A DNA stretch of 64,000 bases, from contig OZ251980.1 in the NCBI GenBank assembly GCA_965246745.1, forward strand, positions 3,348,001 to 3,412,000, written 5' to 3'. The stretch comes from JANXMY01 sp965246745. Lineage in GTDB: Bacteria; Armatimonadota; Armatimonadia; Armatimonadales; Capsulimonadaceae. Shown here in pieces: positions 15,575 to 24,278 of this stretch. A program made the translations under genes and the position numbers. Within the stretch, counting starts at the first letter, position 1. Each line of letters starts with the position of its first letter. Under the pieces are notes generated by a model, which was not told where the DNA came from, did no database searches, and saw nothing but the letters and a program-made list of their open reading frames with translations.

Positions 15575-18517
15575 ATGCAAAGTCCCATCACATTTGACCA
15601 TCCCTGGCTTCTGCTTCTGCTGCCCGCTGTCCTTCTCGCCCTGTGGGCCATCGGGCGACGGTCGTATGCGGGGCTGCCGGCGGCGACGGCGCAGCTTGCA
15701 CTTCTCATGCGCGGGCTGGCGGCGGCGCTGCTCGTCTGTGCGCTGGCCGGCATCCACACGGTGCAGCGGTCGGACAAGCTGGCGACGATTTTTCTGCTGG
15801 ATGTGTCCAAGTCGGTGCCGCGAGCCGATCAGGCCGCCGGGCGGGAGTATGTCAACAAAGCCCTCGGCGGCAAGCGGACCGGGGATCAGGGCGGGGTGAT
15901 CGAGTTCGGGCGCACGTCCAACGTAGACGAAGCGCCGTCGGAGACATTCCAAAGCTTCGAGCCGGGAGCGCCGAGTGTCGCGGGCGATGCGACCGATCTG
16001 TCGAGCGCCCTGCGGCTCGCCGAGTCGTCTCTGCCGGAAGGAGTCGGACACAAAATCGTCGTGCTCTCCGACGGCAACGAAAACATCGGGGATGCCGAAA
16101 CCGAGATTGACGGCCTGCGGGCCAAAGGCGTCCGGGTGGACATCGCCCCGACCGCGCTGGGGCAGGGGAGCGGCGGCAAGGCCGGCGGCGAGGCGATGGT
16201 GGACGACGTTTCCCTGCCGACCCGCGCCCGGCAGGACCAGCCGTTTACCGTGCGCGTGGTTGTTTCCAGCACCGTAGCGCAGGCCGGAAAGCTGACTCTG
16301 ACCCGTGACGGCGAGCCGCTCGGGCAGACCCCCGTGCAGCTTCAGCCGGGCAAAAATGCGTTCACGTTCCCCGAGACGGTGCATGCGTCGGGCTTTCATA
16401 AGTACGCGGCGACGCTGACGGCCCCGTCCGATACCATCGCCGAAAACAATCAAGGCTTTGGCTTTGTGGCGGTCTCGGGCCGTCCGCGCGTTTTGTATGT
16501 CACCGATCAAATTAACGCGTCGCTCGGATCGGTCAAAAATGCGCTGAATGCCCAGCAGATTGACCTCGATGTCCAGACCCCCGGCGGCATTCCGGCCAGT
16601 GTCGCCGCGCTGGCGTCGTATGACGCCGTCGTGCTGTCCGACGTGCCTGCCGACGAGCTTGGGCCGGCGCAGATGAGCGCATTAGAGGCCGCCACCAAAG
16701 AGTTCGGGGTCGGCCTCGGCATGGTCGGCGGGGTCAATTCGTTTGCCGCCGGCGGCTACTCGGGAACGCCGATTGAAGACGCCCTGCCCGTAAAAATGGA
16801 TATCAAAGACAAAAAGCGCTTCCCGACCATCGCGGTCGCTTTGGTGATTGAAGACCTGGAAGAGCCGGGCAATGTCAACATGTCCATCGAAGCCGCCAAA
16901 TCCGTGGTGGATTTACTCGATCCGCAGGACCAAATCGGGGTGGAAGACTGCAACGGCGTCTGGCGCATCCCCATGCAGCATGTTTCCGATAAAGCCGGCC
17001 TCAAAGCGCAGATGGCCGGGCTGACCGACATGAACGACCCGCCGGTCTACGACCCGTATATTCTCGAAGCGGGCCGGGTGCTTAAAGCGACCCCCGCCCA
17101 GGTCAAGCATATCATGTTTCTCGGCGACGGCGACGCGATCAGCGAGTCGGGGCAGAACACCGCCAATTTGTCCGCGCTGAAAGCCAACGGCATCACGCTG
17201 TCCACGGTCGCGACCGGGGCCGATGCCCAGGGAGCGCAGTTTCTCGCCTCCATGGCCCAGGTCGGCGGCGGAACGGCGTATGTCGCCGAAAAGCCCGAGG
17301 ACCTGCCGAAGCTGCTCAAAAAAGATCAGCAGTCGGTGTCCAAATTGCGGATTATTGAAGAGCCGTTTCTCGCGAAGCCCATTCCCGACGACGAAGTGAT
17401 TGCCGGCATCAACTGGGGAGCGCAGCCGCCGCTTTTGGGCTACAACGTGTCGTCGACCAAGCCCGGCGCGACCGTCGCGCTGACCGCAACCGATCACCGC
17501 GACCCCGTGTTCGCCTACTGGCGCTGCGGCCTCGGGCGGACCTTTGCGTTTACATCGGACGACCGCCCGCACTGGGCCGTTCGCTGGCTGCCCTGGGCCG
17601 GCTTTCCCCGCTTCTGGGCGCAGACCCTGCGCTGGTCTTTGCGCCAGAACACCGACGCCGACTTCCAAAGCACGCTGGACAACCAGAACGGCAAAGGGCA
17701 CTTAGTCGTAGATGCGTTCGCCGCCAACGGCGGCTTTGTCAACGCCGCCAAAATCACCGCCAATGTCGTCGCGCCCGACTTGTCGCTGAAGCCGGTGACG
17801 CTCTCGCAGACGGGGCCGGGCCGCTACGAAGGCAATTTCGATGCCGACCAGACCGGGCCGTACCTGGTGAACGTGCACCGGGGCGAAGCCGCCGCAAGCG
17901 GCCCCGCGCCGCCGTCGCAGACCGTCAGCCTGGTCGTCCCGTACTCGCCGGAGTTCCGCACGCTCGGCCCGAACCTGCCGCTTTTGACCCGTCTGGCCGA
18001 GGAAACCGGCGGCAAACTCCAAAACGACGCCGGGCAGGTCTACCGCGATGCGCCGTCATGGGTCGTCGGGGTCAAAGACATCGGCCCGCCGCTCCTGCTC
18101 TGGGCCGCCCTTTTGTTTTTGCTGGACGTTGCCGTCCGCCGCCTCTTGATCCGCCCCGCCGAAGTCCGCGAAACCGCTCTCGCCGGGGCAAGCGCCGCCG
18201 CCGTCCGCGCCGCCGCGTACCGCGAGGGCATTGCCGCGCGTTCGGCAAGCCAGCCGTCTACGCCGCAAATGGACACGCTGCTGAAGCGCAAGACGACCAC
18301 CCGCGCGTCAAGCGCCGATTCCGACCCGGACGCGACGGCTCAGCTTCTCAACCGCCGCGCCGCCCGGTCTGCTGACGACGGCGACAATCCATTCCCGCAG
18401 GTCGCCGCCCTCCCGCCGCGCCCCAAAGCCGACAAGCCGAGCGGCACGGCTGATGGCGACGGCTACACGAACCGCCTGCTGGAAGCGAAGCGGCGAGCGA
18501 AAGAGAAGGATGAATGA
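15575..18517 (+). CDS. Large membrane protein with von Willebrand factor A domains
   Basis: The 980-residue protein (ATG at 15575; an upstream TTG is less likely) starts with two membrane helices (about 11-26 and 43-60). A first VWA domain with the metal site DVSKS at 76-80 follows. After an Ig-like stretch there is a GATase1-like segment with GLGMVGGVNSFAAGGY, then a second VWA-like domain beginning IAVALVIEDLEEPGNVNMS, whose metal-site motif is lost. A last membrane helix (LLLWAALLFLLDVAVRRLL) and a 150-residue disordered cytoplasmic tail end it. Such BatA/YfbK-like proteins are often linked to AAA ATPases or DUF58 proteins, absent here. Function is unknown. Confidence 0.8.
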   Translation: MQSPITFDHPWLLLLLPAVLLALWAIGRRSYAGLPAATAQLALLMRGLAAALLVCALAGIHTVQRSDKLATIFLLDVSKSVPRADQAAGREYVNKALGGKRTGDQGGVIEFGRTSNVDEAPSETFQSFEPGAPSVAGDATDLSSALRLAESSLPEGVGHKIVVLSDGNENIGDAETEIDGLRAKGVRVDIAPTALGQGSGGKAGGEAMVDDVSLPTRARQDQPFTVRVVVSSTVAQAGKLTLTRDGEPLGQTPVQLQPGKNAFTFPETVHASGFHKYAATLTAPSDTIAENNQGFGFVAVSGRPRVLYVTDQINASLGSVKNALNAQQIDLDVQTPGGIPASVAALASYDAVVLSDVPADELGPAQMSALEAATKEFGVGLGMVGGVNSFAAGGYSGTPIEDALPVKMDIKDKKRFPTIAVALVIEDLEEPGNVNMSIEAAKSVVDLLDPQDQIGVEDCNGVWRIPMQHVSDKAGLKAQMAGLTDMNDPPVYDPYILEAGRVLKATPAQVKHIMFLGDGDAISESGQNTANLSALKANGITLSTVATGADAQGAQFLASMAQVGGGTAYVAEKPEDLPKLLKKDQQSVSKLRIIEEPFLAKPIPDDEVIAGINWGAQPPLLGYNVSSTKPGATVALTATDHRDPVFAYWRCGLGRTFAFTSDDRPHWAVRWLPWAGFPRFWAQTLRWSLRQNTDADFQSTLDNQNGKGHLVVDAFAANGGFVNAAKITANVVAPDLSLKPVTLSQTGPGRYEGNFDADQTGPYLVNVHRGEAAASGPAPPSQTVSLVVPYSPEFRTLGPNLPLLTRLAEETGGKLQNDAGQVYRDAPSWVVGVKDIGPPLLLWAALLFLLDVAVRRLLIRPAEVRETALAGASAAAVRAAAYREGIAARSASQPSTPQMDTLLKRKTTTRASSADSDPDATAQLLNRRAARSADDGDNPFPQVAALPPRPKADKPSGTADGDGYTNRLLEAKRRAKEKDE

Positions 18518-18526
18518 AGAGTCAAA

Positions 18527-18712
18527 AAAAGCAAAGAGCGAGGGAATAAATTCCTCTATGCCTTCGGCATTACTTCGTATCTGCTGAATAGCGTCCTTCG
18601 AACGAAAGATTAGCAGACATTCGGCTTCCCTGTCTTTTCGTCCGAAGGACGACTTTTGCAGCGAGTGAAGTTTACTTCCTCGCAACTTCCTCGCTTCCTT
18701 CCCCGCTCTTAT
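18527..18712. repeat. Family D palindrome, copy 1
   Basis: GCGTCCTTCGAACGAAAGAT and TTTTCGTCCGAAGGACGAC form inner arms; GCGAGGGAATAAATTCCTC and the AAGTTTACTTCCTCGC end form outer arms. The arrangement matches 27012-27131 in the pdh operon, with many substitutions. It fills the gap between the VWA gene and the convergent 97-residue gene. Confidence 0.75.
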
Positions 18713-18720
18713 CTCCGTGC

Positions 18721-19014
18721 CTAATCCGCGTACTCCATCGTGCCCTGGGCATCGCGCACCATCACGCTCGATGTTTCCTCGGCCAGCGGGATTTCCATGG
18801 ACGTGCCGCCGTCCATGTCCAGCGCCAGCGTCGTGCCCGCCTGCCGGACGGCCTTCACCGTGCCGCCGGTGGACGCGCTGTTCGATGACCCCGCCGTCTG
18901 CACCGTCATCTGCGAATTGTCCGTGAACGCAATGGTCAGCGCATCATTAGAGTTGGACGTTCCCGCAATGGTTCGGCCCTGAATCAGACTGGTCAGCTTG
19001 TGATTGCTTGTCAT
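18721..19014 (-). CDS. Hypothetical 97-residue protein
   Basis: The ATG at 19014 follows GAGGAG six bases upstream; longer versions of the frame extend into the next gene and lack a binding site. The product is polar, rich in Ser, Thr and Gly, and reads like a small all-beta protein (LTIAFTDNSQMTVQTAG, TLALDMDGGTSMEIPL). No family is recognised. The gap of 20 bases to the upstream lipoprotein gene suggests one operon and perhaps a shared role. Confidence 0.72.
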   Translation of the reverse strand: MTSNHKLTSLIQGRTIAGTSNSNDALTIAFTDNSQMTVQTAGSSNSASTGGTVKAVRQAGTTLALDMDGGTSMEIPLAEETSSVMVRDAQGTMEYAD

Positions 19015-19034
19015 TGCTTTCTCCTCGGTTTTCC

Positions 19035-19829
19035 CTATTGTCCCTGCGCGGCCACATAGCCGCTGTTGACGGCATCGGCTTCGCTCATATACTGCCCGCT
19101 TCTGGTGTTGCCGTAGTACGGCGAGCCGATGTGAAAGTATTTGCCGGACTTGGTGTTGACCCACACCTGAGCGCTGGCCGAAGGGGCCGTGCTGCTCGGG
19201 ACGTTATCCCTGCCGAACGGCGCGTCCTGCCCCGTCAGCGGGTGGCTGACTTGTCCTTGTCCGCCGCCCGCCGACAGCGGACTATTAGTGCCGAAGTGCT
19301 TCTTATAAGACGCAATCCAGTCGGTCGCAATCTCGTGCTGGGCGGTCGCCAGATCAATCTTCCCCGCGCAGACCTCGGCGTGCAGCTCGTTTTCCAGCTT
19401 GTCTTTAACATGCGCGTTCCACGGCTGGGTCACATACGACTGCGGCCACAAGTTTTTGAGAGAGTTCGACCCGCCGAGTTCCAGGCTGATCAAATGATCC
19501 ACTTCATACTCGCCGGGCCGGTGGCTGGCGATGCCGTACTCGGCGTACACCTGGGCTTTGACGCCGGCGGGAACATTGCGGACTTTTTTGGTGTAGCCGG
19601 GCACGCAGATGTCCCCGGCGGCGACCGGCAAAGTCGCCCCCGGCGTCATCTTCGGGTCCGGCAGCAGCGGCGAGCCGGACTGGTCGGCAGCATTGACGGC
19701 ACGGGGGGAGCGTGTGTCGGCGGCCTGACGGCTCGGCGCGGCCAGCCCCGGCTGCGACGACCGGCAGCCGAAGCCGACGGCAACGAGGGCAATTCCGGCA
19801 AGCACGGCGATTTTTGCGTTTTGTGACAT
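19035..19829 (-). CDS. Secreted lipoprotein with HNH-like nuclease motif
   Basis: The 264-residue product has a signal peptide ending VAVGFGC, where C22 fits a lipobox. The central part holds YEVDHLISLELGGSNSLKNLWPQ-like sequence (positions 108-130; D111, H112, N126), the pattern of HNH-type endonucleases. The C-terminus (VWVNTKSGKYFHIGSPYYG with a GQYMSEADAVNSGY tail) is a small domain seen fused to extracellular nucleases, possibly nucleic-acid binding. I infer a surface-anchored DNA-degrading or scavenging enzyme. The 97-residue gene follows in the same direction. Confidence 0.7.
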   Translation of the reverse strand: MSQNAKIAVLAGIALVAVGFGCRSSQPGLAAPSRQAADTRSPRAVNAADQSGSPLLPDPKMTPGATLPVAAGDICVPGYTKKVRNVPAGVKAQVYAEYGIASHRPGEYEVDHLISLELGGSNSLKNLWPQSYVTQPWNAHVKDKLENELHAEVCAGKIDLATAQHEIATDWIASYKKHFGTNSPLSAGGGQGQVSHPLTGQDAPFGRDNVPSSTAPSASAQVWVNTKSGKYFHIGSPYYGNTRSGQYMSEADAVNSGYVAAQGQ

Positions 19830-19861
19830 GAGTGGCTACCTGCCGGGTAAGGCATGATACT

Positions 19862-20057
19862 TCCGAGGGCGTAAACGCCCTCGCTAGTGTTTTATTGGGG
19901 TGGGGAGCGAAGCGCTAAGGTCCCGAGGGTAAGGGACAAGAATAGGACGGCACGAATGGACTCTTCCGCCACGCAGGTGGCGGCTTGGCGTCCGCGCCCC
20001 CCAGCGAGGGCGTTCACGCCCTCGTTACATACGCCCTTCAGCCAACGCCCCGGTTAT
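19862..20057. repeat. Family A repeat block, copy 2
   Basis: Shares 67 identical bases (19962-20028) with copy 1 (8732-8798), including CCGCCACGCAGGTGGCGG and the CGAGGGCGTTCACGCCCTCG palindrome. The left half keeps the GGGGAGCGAAGCGCTAAGGT-like inner arm. Decamer arrays are shorter here than in copy 1. Confidence 0.9.
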
Positions 20058-21215
20058 CTACGCCTTCGGCCAGTCCGGGTTCGGCTTGAACTCAAACGGG
20101 TCCAGCGCCGCGCGGCCCACGCTCGCTTCATACGCGCCGATCTTCTCGTGCAGGCGCATCACGCTCCGCTCGGCTTCGCCGGGATCGAACACGTCCCACA
20201 GCGCCGTGGTCCGCATCACCCCGTCGTCGTTCGGGATTTCGCGGGTGCGCTTGATGCCGTTCTCGAGCGCCTTCTTGCCGGCGACGGTCAGGTTGTCGAA
20301 CACCGGGCCGATCACGTCGCGCTGGAAAACGCGCGGGCCGTAGACCCCCGCCTTGTAGATCGTCTCGGCGACCGTCGGCCAGTTCGGGATGATATTCTGC
20401 GCGGGCATCGCAAAGTGGCTCACGACATCGTGAATGGCCTGCAACGTTTCCTCCGGCTGATAATACAAATACAGCCGGGCACCTTCCAAAAAGAACGCAT
20501 AATGCGCGGCTTCATCCACCGCCAGCTTCGTGCAGGCGGCGGCCAGAACCGGATCGGCGTCGCCCGCAAAGTCCGGGTTCTCAGACTCGCCGCGTGCGAT
20601 CTTCGCGAAGTTCAAATAGTTGATCTGCGTCGCCCGCTCCTGAAAGACCGTGTACAGCATCATATGCAGCGGATCGTCCCAGGGCAAAGTCCAGTTGTTA
20701 TTACGCAGTTGGCCTTTGTAATCTTCAATCGCGTCCGGGGTGCGGCCGCGCGAAAACAAAAGCGCGTTCTCCCACGTGTTCGCATGGCGCTCTTCTTCCG
20801 CGCCCCAGCGTAATTGGAAGTTCGAGCGGCCGGAGGAGCGCCGCACGATCCGCAAAATCTCCGACGTGTAATCGGGCGTGTACTGCTCGACGGCGAAAAA
20901 GCCTTCGATAAGCTGCACAACTTCCTCAGAATGGTCGGTCCGCATCTGGCCCCATTCAAACGATGTGTCCGGGTTCCAGTTGCGAATGCGCTGCGAGCGC
21001 TCGACATACCAGCGGTACAATCCGGCAAACGCACGCTCCACCTGCCGCTCGCGCTCGTCGCGGCTCAAAAGCGCCGCCGGCGGCTTCGGCGTATCGCTTT
21101 GGGTCAAATCCGGCGGCAGCAGCGCGTCTTTGCGCGTGCCGATTAATGTGTGATAAGGCAGCACGGCGTTTGTTCGGCTGCCGCTTTGGGGAGTTTCGGG
21201 AAGTTTGACGGTCAT
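20058..21215 (-). CDS. Acyl-ACP desaturase (soluble di-iron, FAB2/DesA type)
   Basis: These soluble di-iron enzymes introduce a cis double bond into acyl chains bound to acyl carrier protein. The 385-residue product carries the two iron-binding motifs EEERH at 140-144 and DEAAH at 234-238, with E193 and E104-region helices supplying the other ligands. The TxxQ-rich, Trp-rich surface is typical of the family. About 45 N-terminal residues are probably disordered. No acp or electron donor gene is adjacent. The start at 21215 has no clear binding site. Confidence 0.88.
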   Translation of the reverse strand: MTVKLPETPQSGSRTNAVLPYHTLIGTRKDALLPPDLTQSDTPKPPAALLSRDERERQVERAFAGLYRWYVERSQRIRNWNPDTSFEWGQMRTDHSEEVVQLIEGFFAVEQYTPDYTSEILRIVRRSSGRSNFQLRWGAEEERHANTWENALLFSRGRTPDAIEDYKGQLRNNNWTLPWDDPLHMMLYTVFQERATQINYLNFAKIARGESENPDFAGDADPVLAAACTKLAVDEAAHYAFFLEGARLYLYYQPEETLQAIHDVVSHFAMPAQNIIPNWPTVAETIYKAGVYGPRVFQRDVIGPVFDNLTVAGKKALENGIKRTREIPNDDGVMRTTALWDVFDPGEAERSVMRLHEKIGAYEASVGRAALDPFEFKPNPDWPKA

Positions 21216-21332
21216 GGACGACTTTCTAAAGTCTTTCTTGTGAAATTGGGTTTGGTCCGGCGTTTCGGCGCGTAATGATTCAACACGCCATCATACCCGA
21301 AAGTGCCGCGTTTTATGTACGGCTGCTTCTGT

Positions 21333-21439
21333 GGGCGAACACGGCAAGGAAAGGGCGAACACAAGGTTCGCGCCCTGCGTTCCGGCATGACCTGTAGGGG
21401 CGAACCTTGTGTTCGCCCTTTCCTTGCCGTGTTCGCCCT
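21333..21439. repeat. Palindromic element, family E copy 1 (38-bp perfect arms)
   Basis: The two ends, 21333-21370 and 21402-21439, are perfect inverted copies (beginning GGGCGAACACGGCAAGG and containing AGGGCGAACACAAGGTTCG). The loop carries TGTAGGGG. A related copy lies at 25479-25547 between pdhA and pdhB. It separates the desaturase and Uma2 genes. Confidence 0.88.
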
Positions 21440-21460
21440 CACATACAGCCGTTCTGTGTC

Positions 21461-22063
21461 TCAGCGCGGCCCGTCTATGACCAAACGCACTTTCGGCTCT
21501 GCGCTGACTTTGTTGTAAATATCGTCCAGCGTCAGTGTGCAGCCGACCGACTCCAGCGCCAAGCCGCCCTCAGTCCACTCGGTCATGCGCCACGACCCGT
21601 CGCTCTGCTTCAAAAAATGCTCCACTCGCCGCTCGCTTTGCGTCACCAAAAAATACTCTTGCAGTGAGTCGAGCCGCCGATACCGCAGAAACTTTTCGCC
21701 CCGGTCATAGGCTTCCGTGGGCGGCGACAGCACTTCCACAATCACTGTCGGATTTTGCAGAACATCGTCCTCGCTGTCCCGAAACTGTGGCTCCCCGCAG
21801 ACGACCACTACGTCCGGGTAGGAAAACTGCCGCGCTTTATCCGCCTGCACCTTCATGTCGTTGGCGTAGACCTCGCAGGGCTTCTTGCGAAGCTGAACGC
21901 CCAAAGAAGCAGTCACGTTGCCGGAAACCAAGCAGTGATTTCGTCCCGCGCCCGCCATTGCGACAATCTCGCCGTCAAAATACTCGCTTTTGTACTCCGC
22001 GCGGCGCTCCAGCTTTAAGTATTTGTCTGGCGTATAAAATTGTTTCGGCAGCGGTGATTTCAT
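21461..22063 (-). CDS. Uma2 family endonuclease-like protein (DUF820)
   Basis: Uma2 proteins are PD-(D/E)XK-fold putative restriction-endonuclease-like proteins, abundant in Cyanobacteria and related phyla, whose biological role is unsettled. The 200-residue product has the typical opening YTPDKYLKLERRAEYKSEYFDGEIVAMAGA, the catalytic-type FSYPDVVVVCGEP (D) and the VIVEVLSPPTEAYDRGEKFLRYRRL block. An ATG six codons upstream is also possible. A short family B-type hairpin (CCATGTGTTGAAGCACATGG) lies at 22088-22107, just before the gene. Confidence 0.87.
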   Translation of the reverse strand: MKSPLPKQFYTPDKYLKLERRAEYKSEYFDGEIVAMAGAGRNHCLVSGNVTASLGVQLRKKPCEVYANDMKVQADKARQFSYPDVVVVCGEPQFRDSEDDVLQNPTVIVEVLSPPTEAYDRGEKFLRYRRLDSLQEYFLVTQSERRVEHFLKQSDGSWRMTEWTEGGLALESVGCTLTLDDIYNKVSAEPKVRLVIDGPR

Positions 22064-22160
22064 GTAGTTTACTTTCGACATACCGGGCCATGTGTTGAAG
22101 CACATGGTCAACGGAGGTAGGTGCCGGCGGATCATGCTCTGAAGGGCAATACCCTGGTTA

Positions 22161-22643
22161 CTACTGTGCCGTTTCAACCCGTGCAATCTCGTCGCCAACA
22201 ACTGCAAGTCTAACTTTTATTCCTTCATGGATCGGTCCGCCATGCGAACGGCTGCGATTGAATCCAGCGGTAACAGTTGCGAACGAATAAGAGAAACGCC
22301 GTCTATTGACGGCAAAACTTTCCGGCAAATGGTCTCCCTCCGGCTGCGCTGTAAAGTCCGTCACTGTCCCCGTTACAGTCTCGTAGTGACCGGACACCAA
22401 AGCCGATTTGAGCTTTCGATAATCTTGAAAAGTCTCACCAAACATAATGACGCTCCACAACAGCAGAAGGCCAATTGGAATCGACAGTGGTAGCTTTCGC
22501 TTGGGCGGCACAAAGGGCAGATGCTTATCAATCAACATGCCAAGCGCAGCGAATACGGCGAGCGCAAGACCTGTAGCTGGAAACCACCAGTACCGATAGC
22601 CCGACTGCGATACATCAAAGACAATATGGTATGGCAAAAGCAA
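22161..22643 (-). CDS. Hypothetical membrane protein
   Basis: The 160-residue product has two predicted membrane helices (about 19-38 and 50-68) followed by a soluble domain with HYETVTGTVTDF and YSFATVTAGFNRSRSHGGPI, a small beta-rich fold seen in other unnamed inner-membrane proteins. Base composition is lower in GC than the surrounding core genes, suggesting a recently acquired gene. No function can be given, and no clear binding site decides the start. Confidence 0.6.
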   Translation of the reverse strand: MLLPYHIVFDVSQSGYRYWWFPATGLALAVFAALGMLIDKHLPFVPPKRKLPLSIPIGLLLLWSVIMFGETFQDYRKLKSALVSGHYETVTGTVTDFTAQPEGDHLPESFAVNRRRFSYSFATVTAGFNRSRSHGGPIHEGIKVRLAVVGDEIARVETAQ

Positions 22644-22652
22644 ACGCCCTCT

Positions 22653-22811
22653 TCATCTGCTGAAACTGTTCGATAAGAAATCGGCACCCGTGTCGAAACG
22701 TGACATAGCGCCGCCAAATGAAATCACCACAGCAAGAAGTGAGGCCAAACAATGTTCGAAGGCGAGCGCGAAGATCAGCAGCCCGTGACATATCCAGTTT
22801 TTAGGGTGCAT
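22653..22811 (-). CDS. Possible small membrane protein, 52 residues
   Basis: The frame from an ATG at 22811 encodes MHPKNWICHGLLIFALAFEH followed by a second hydrophobic part and a polar tail. Support is weak: only a GGTAG leader, no family, and the frame continues upstream into the DinB gene. It is listed because the gap between 22643 and 22871 is otherwise empty. Confidence 0.25.
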   Translation of the reverse strand: MHPKNWICHGLLIFALAFEHCLASLLAVVISFGGAMSRFDTGADFLSNSFSR

Positions 22812-22870
22812 ATCTTGATCTACCCTTCCTTCCGGTTTATCGTTTCGATTGACGGGAAGAAAAACAACCG

Positions 22871-23359
22871 TCAGCCCTGGTTTGCCCACCACCAATCGGC
22901 ATAATCAGTGTCTATGACTTCGCCGCCTAGCTGATCCACAAGCAGCGTTATCTGGCCGCGATGGTAGGCAGCGTGTCCGGCAAGCTGCTCGATCTGCACT
23001 CCGAGGGACAGGCGAAAAGTTTCCCCATTCGACTCGGTGAACTCAAAGTCCTGCGCCATTTGGGTGTCGTCAAGACGGGCAAGATAACCCGTCCAGCGCG
23101 GCTCGACAGCCGCGAAGTGGGGGCGAAGCGCATAAAAATCACACTGCTCGTTCCATCCGGCAAGCCCGCTGCTGCCTTTGGTCATGCAGTCCAGCCAGAA
23201 CTCGCGGCAGGCCGCCAGGTGATCCGCCAGCGTCACGGCCTGCTGAAAGCGAGGGTCGCTGCGGCGGGATTCAGGAACAGCGTCCAGCATCGCGAGCATC
23301 TTTTGGTCGCAATCCCTCTCGTATTCATACAGCATGCGGTAACGTTCGATCTGTGACAT
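22871..23359 (-). CDS. DinB/YfiT-like metal-binding protein
   Basis: The 162-residue protein is a four-helix-bundle type protein. Possible metal ligands are the His in LADHLAACREFW and the pair in HAAYHRGQI near the C-terminus, which is the arrangement of the DinB superfamily. Known members include thiol S-transferases and enzymes of unknown role induced by DNA damage; no specific reaction can be assigned. It lies alone between a TPR gene and a poorly supported small ORF. Confidence 0.83.
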   Translation of the reverse strand: MSQIERYRMLYEYERDCDQKMLAMLDAVPESRRSDPRFQQAVTLADHLAACREFWLDCMTKGSSGLAGWNEQCDFYALRPHFAAVEPRWTGYLARLDDTQMAQDFEFTESNGETFRLSLGVQIEQLAGHAAYHRGQITLLVDQLGGEVIDTDYADWWWANQG

Positions 23360-23450
23360 GGAAAAGCCTCTTCAGCGGATAACAACCAGGCGGCTGCGCC
23401 CGCCCGCGACGAGTTCAGTATGAGAAGTTCGGAGCGCCTTTGACAAACGC

Positions 23451-24062
23451 CTAAGACCGGGCGCTTTTCATGTACAAGAGGCGGGCGTTGCGCTCCATTT
23501 TCGGGTTGAACGGGTCCAAGCGGCGGGCGCTTTCGTAGTGGCCGAATGAGTCCCGTAATTTGCCCTGACGGTAGCAGATGTAGCCCAGCAAATCGTGCGC
23601 TTCGCGGTCGCCGGGGGCGTCGGCGCAGTAAGCGCGTAGGGTCGCTTCGGCGGCGGGGTAGTCGCCCGTGAGATACAGGTCGCGGCCTAAGTTCTTTCGC
23701 GCTTTGGCCCACTCGGGAACCAGCTCCAGGACGCGGCGGTAGGCGGGCAGGGCGGCATGGGGGGATTCCAGATAATCATGGCACAAGCCGACCGCAAAAT
23801 GGGTATAAGCATCATCGGGCCAGTCGGTTTGGACCCGGCACAGATGCTGCAAGGCTTCGCCGTAGCGCTCGGCTTCCAAGTGATGGCAGGCGAGAAAAAA
23901 GTTCGCCCAGGGGTTTTCCAGGTCGAATTCATACAAGGCGCGGGCGTGGACTATCGCTTCTTCCAGGCGGCCTTCCTCGTAAGCGCCCCGCACCGCGCTT
24001 TCCTGCTGCATCGCCCGCCACCGGCGGGTGAGCGTCTGTGTGACATGGGAAAATAAGTTCAT
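23451..24062 (-). CDS. Tetratricopeptide repeat protein
   Basis: The 203-residue product is made of about four TPR units (for example NPWANFFLACHHLEAERYGEA, DAYTHFAVGLCHDYLESPHAA, AKARKNLGRDLYLTGDYPAAE and REAHDLLGYICYRQGKLRDS) and has no signal peptide. TPR proteins are scaffolds for protein contacts; the partner is unknown. A good minus-strand promoter lies at 24122-24150. It is divergent from the pdh operon. Confidence 0.82.
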   Translation of the reverse strand: MNLFSHVTQTLTRRWRAMQQESAVRGAYEEGRLEEAIVHARALYEFDLENPWANFFLACHHLEAERYGEALQHLCRVQTDWPDDAYTHFAVGLCHDYLESPHAALPAYRRVLELVPEWAKARKNLGRDLYLTGDYPAAEATLRAYCADAPGDREAHDLLGYICYRQGKLRDSFGHYESARRLDPFNPKMERNARLLYMKSARS

Positions 24063-24121
24063 ACCGCAGCTCCCTGAACTGAAAAACGAAAAAGATGAAA
24101 ACGGGCAAGAATAACAGGCCC

Positions 24122-24150
24122 ATTATAAACGCCTGCCGGGGTTCTGTCAA
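24122..24150 (-). promoter_or_regulatory. Promoter for the TPR gene
   Basis: On the minus strand TTGACA (24150-24145) and TATAAT (24127-24122) are separated by 17 bases, a consensus housekeeping promoter. It lies about 60 bases before the TPR start and is back to back with the pdhA promoter. Confidence 0.75.
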
Positions 24151-24173
24151 GCAAAAACCCGTACCCGGCGAAC

Positions 24174-24203
24174 TTGACACGCCGCCCGGATTTCCGCTAC
24201 AAT
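24174..24203 (+). promoter_or_regulatory. Promoter for the pdh operon
   Basis: TTGACA (24174-24179) and TACAAT (24198-24203) are 18 bases apart. They lie 75 bases upstream of the pdhA ATG. The same spacing and -10 variant occur at rpsO and mrp. Confidence 0.8.
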
Positions 24204-24278
24204 ACACCGGCTTTTCCTGCAACGGCTTTTGCCGAGATCTCAAGACGCAATTCAAACATAACGAGAGGTTCACACCCC

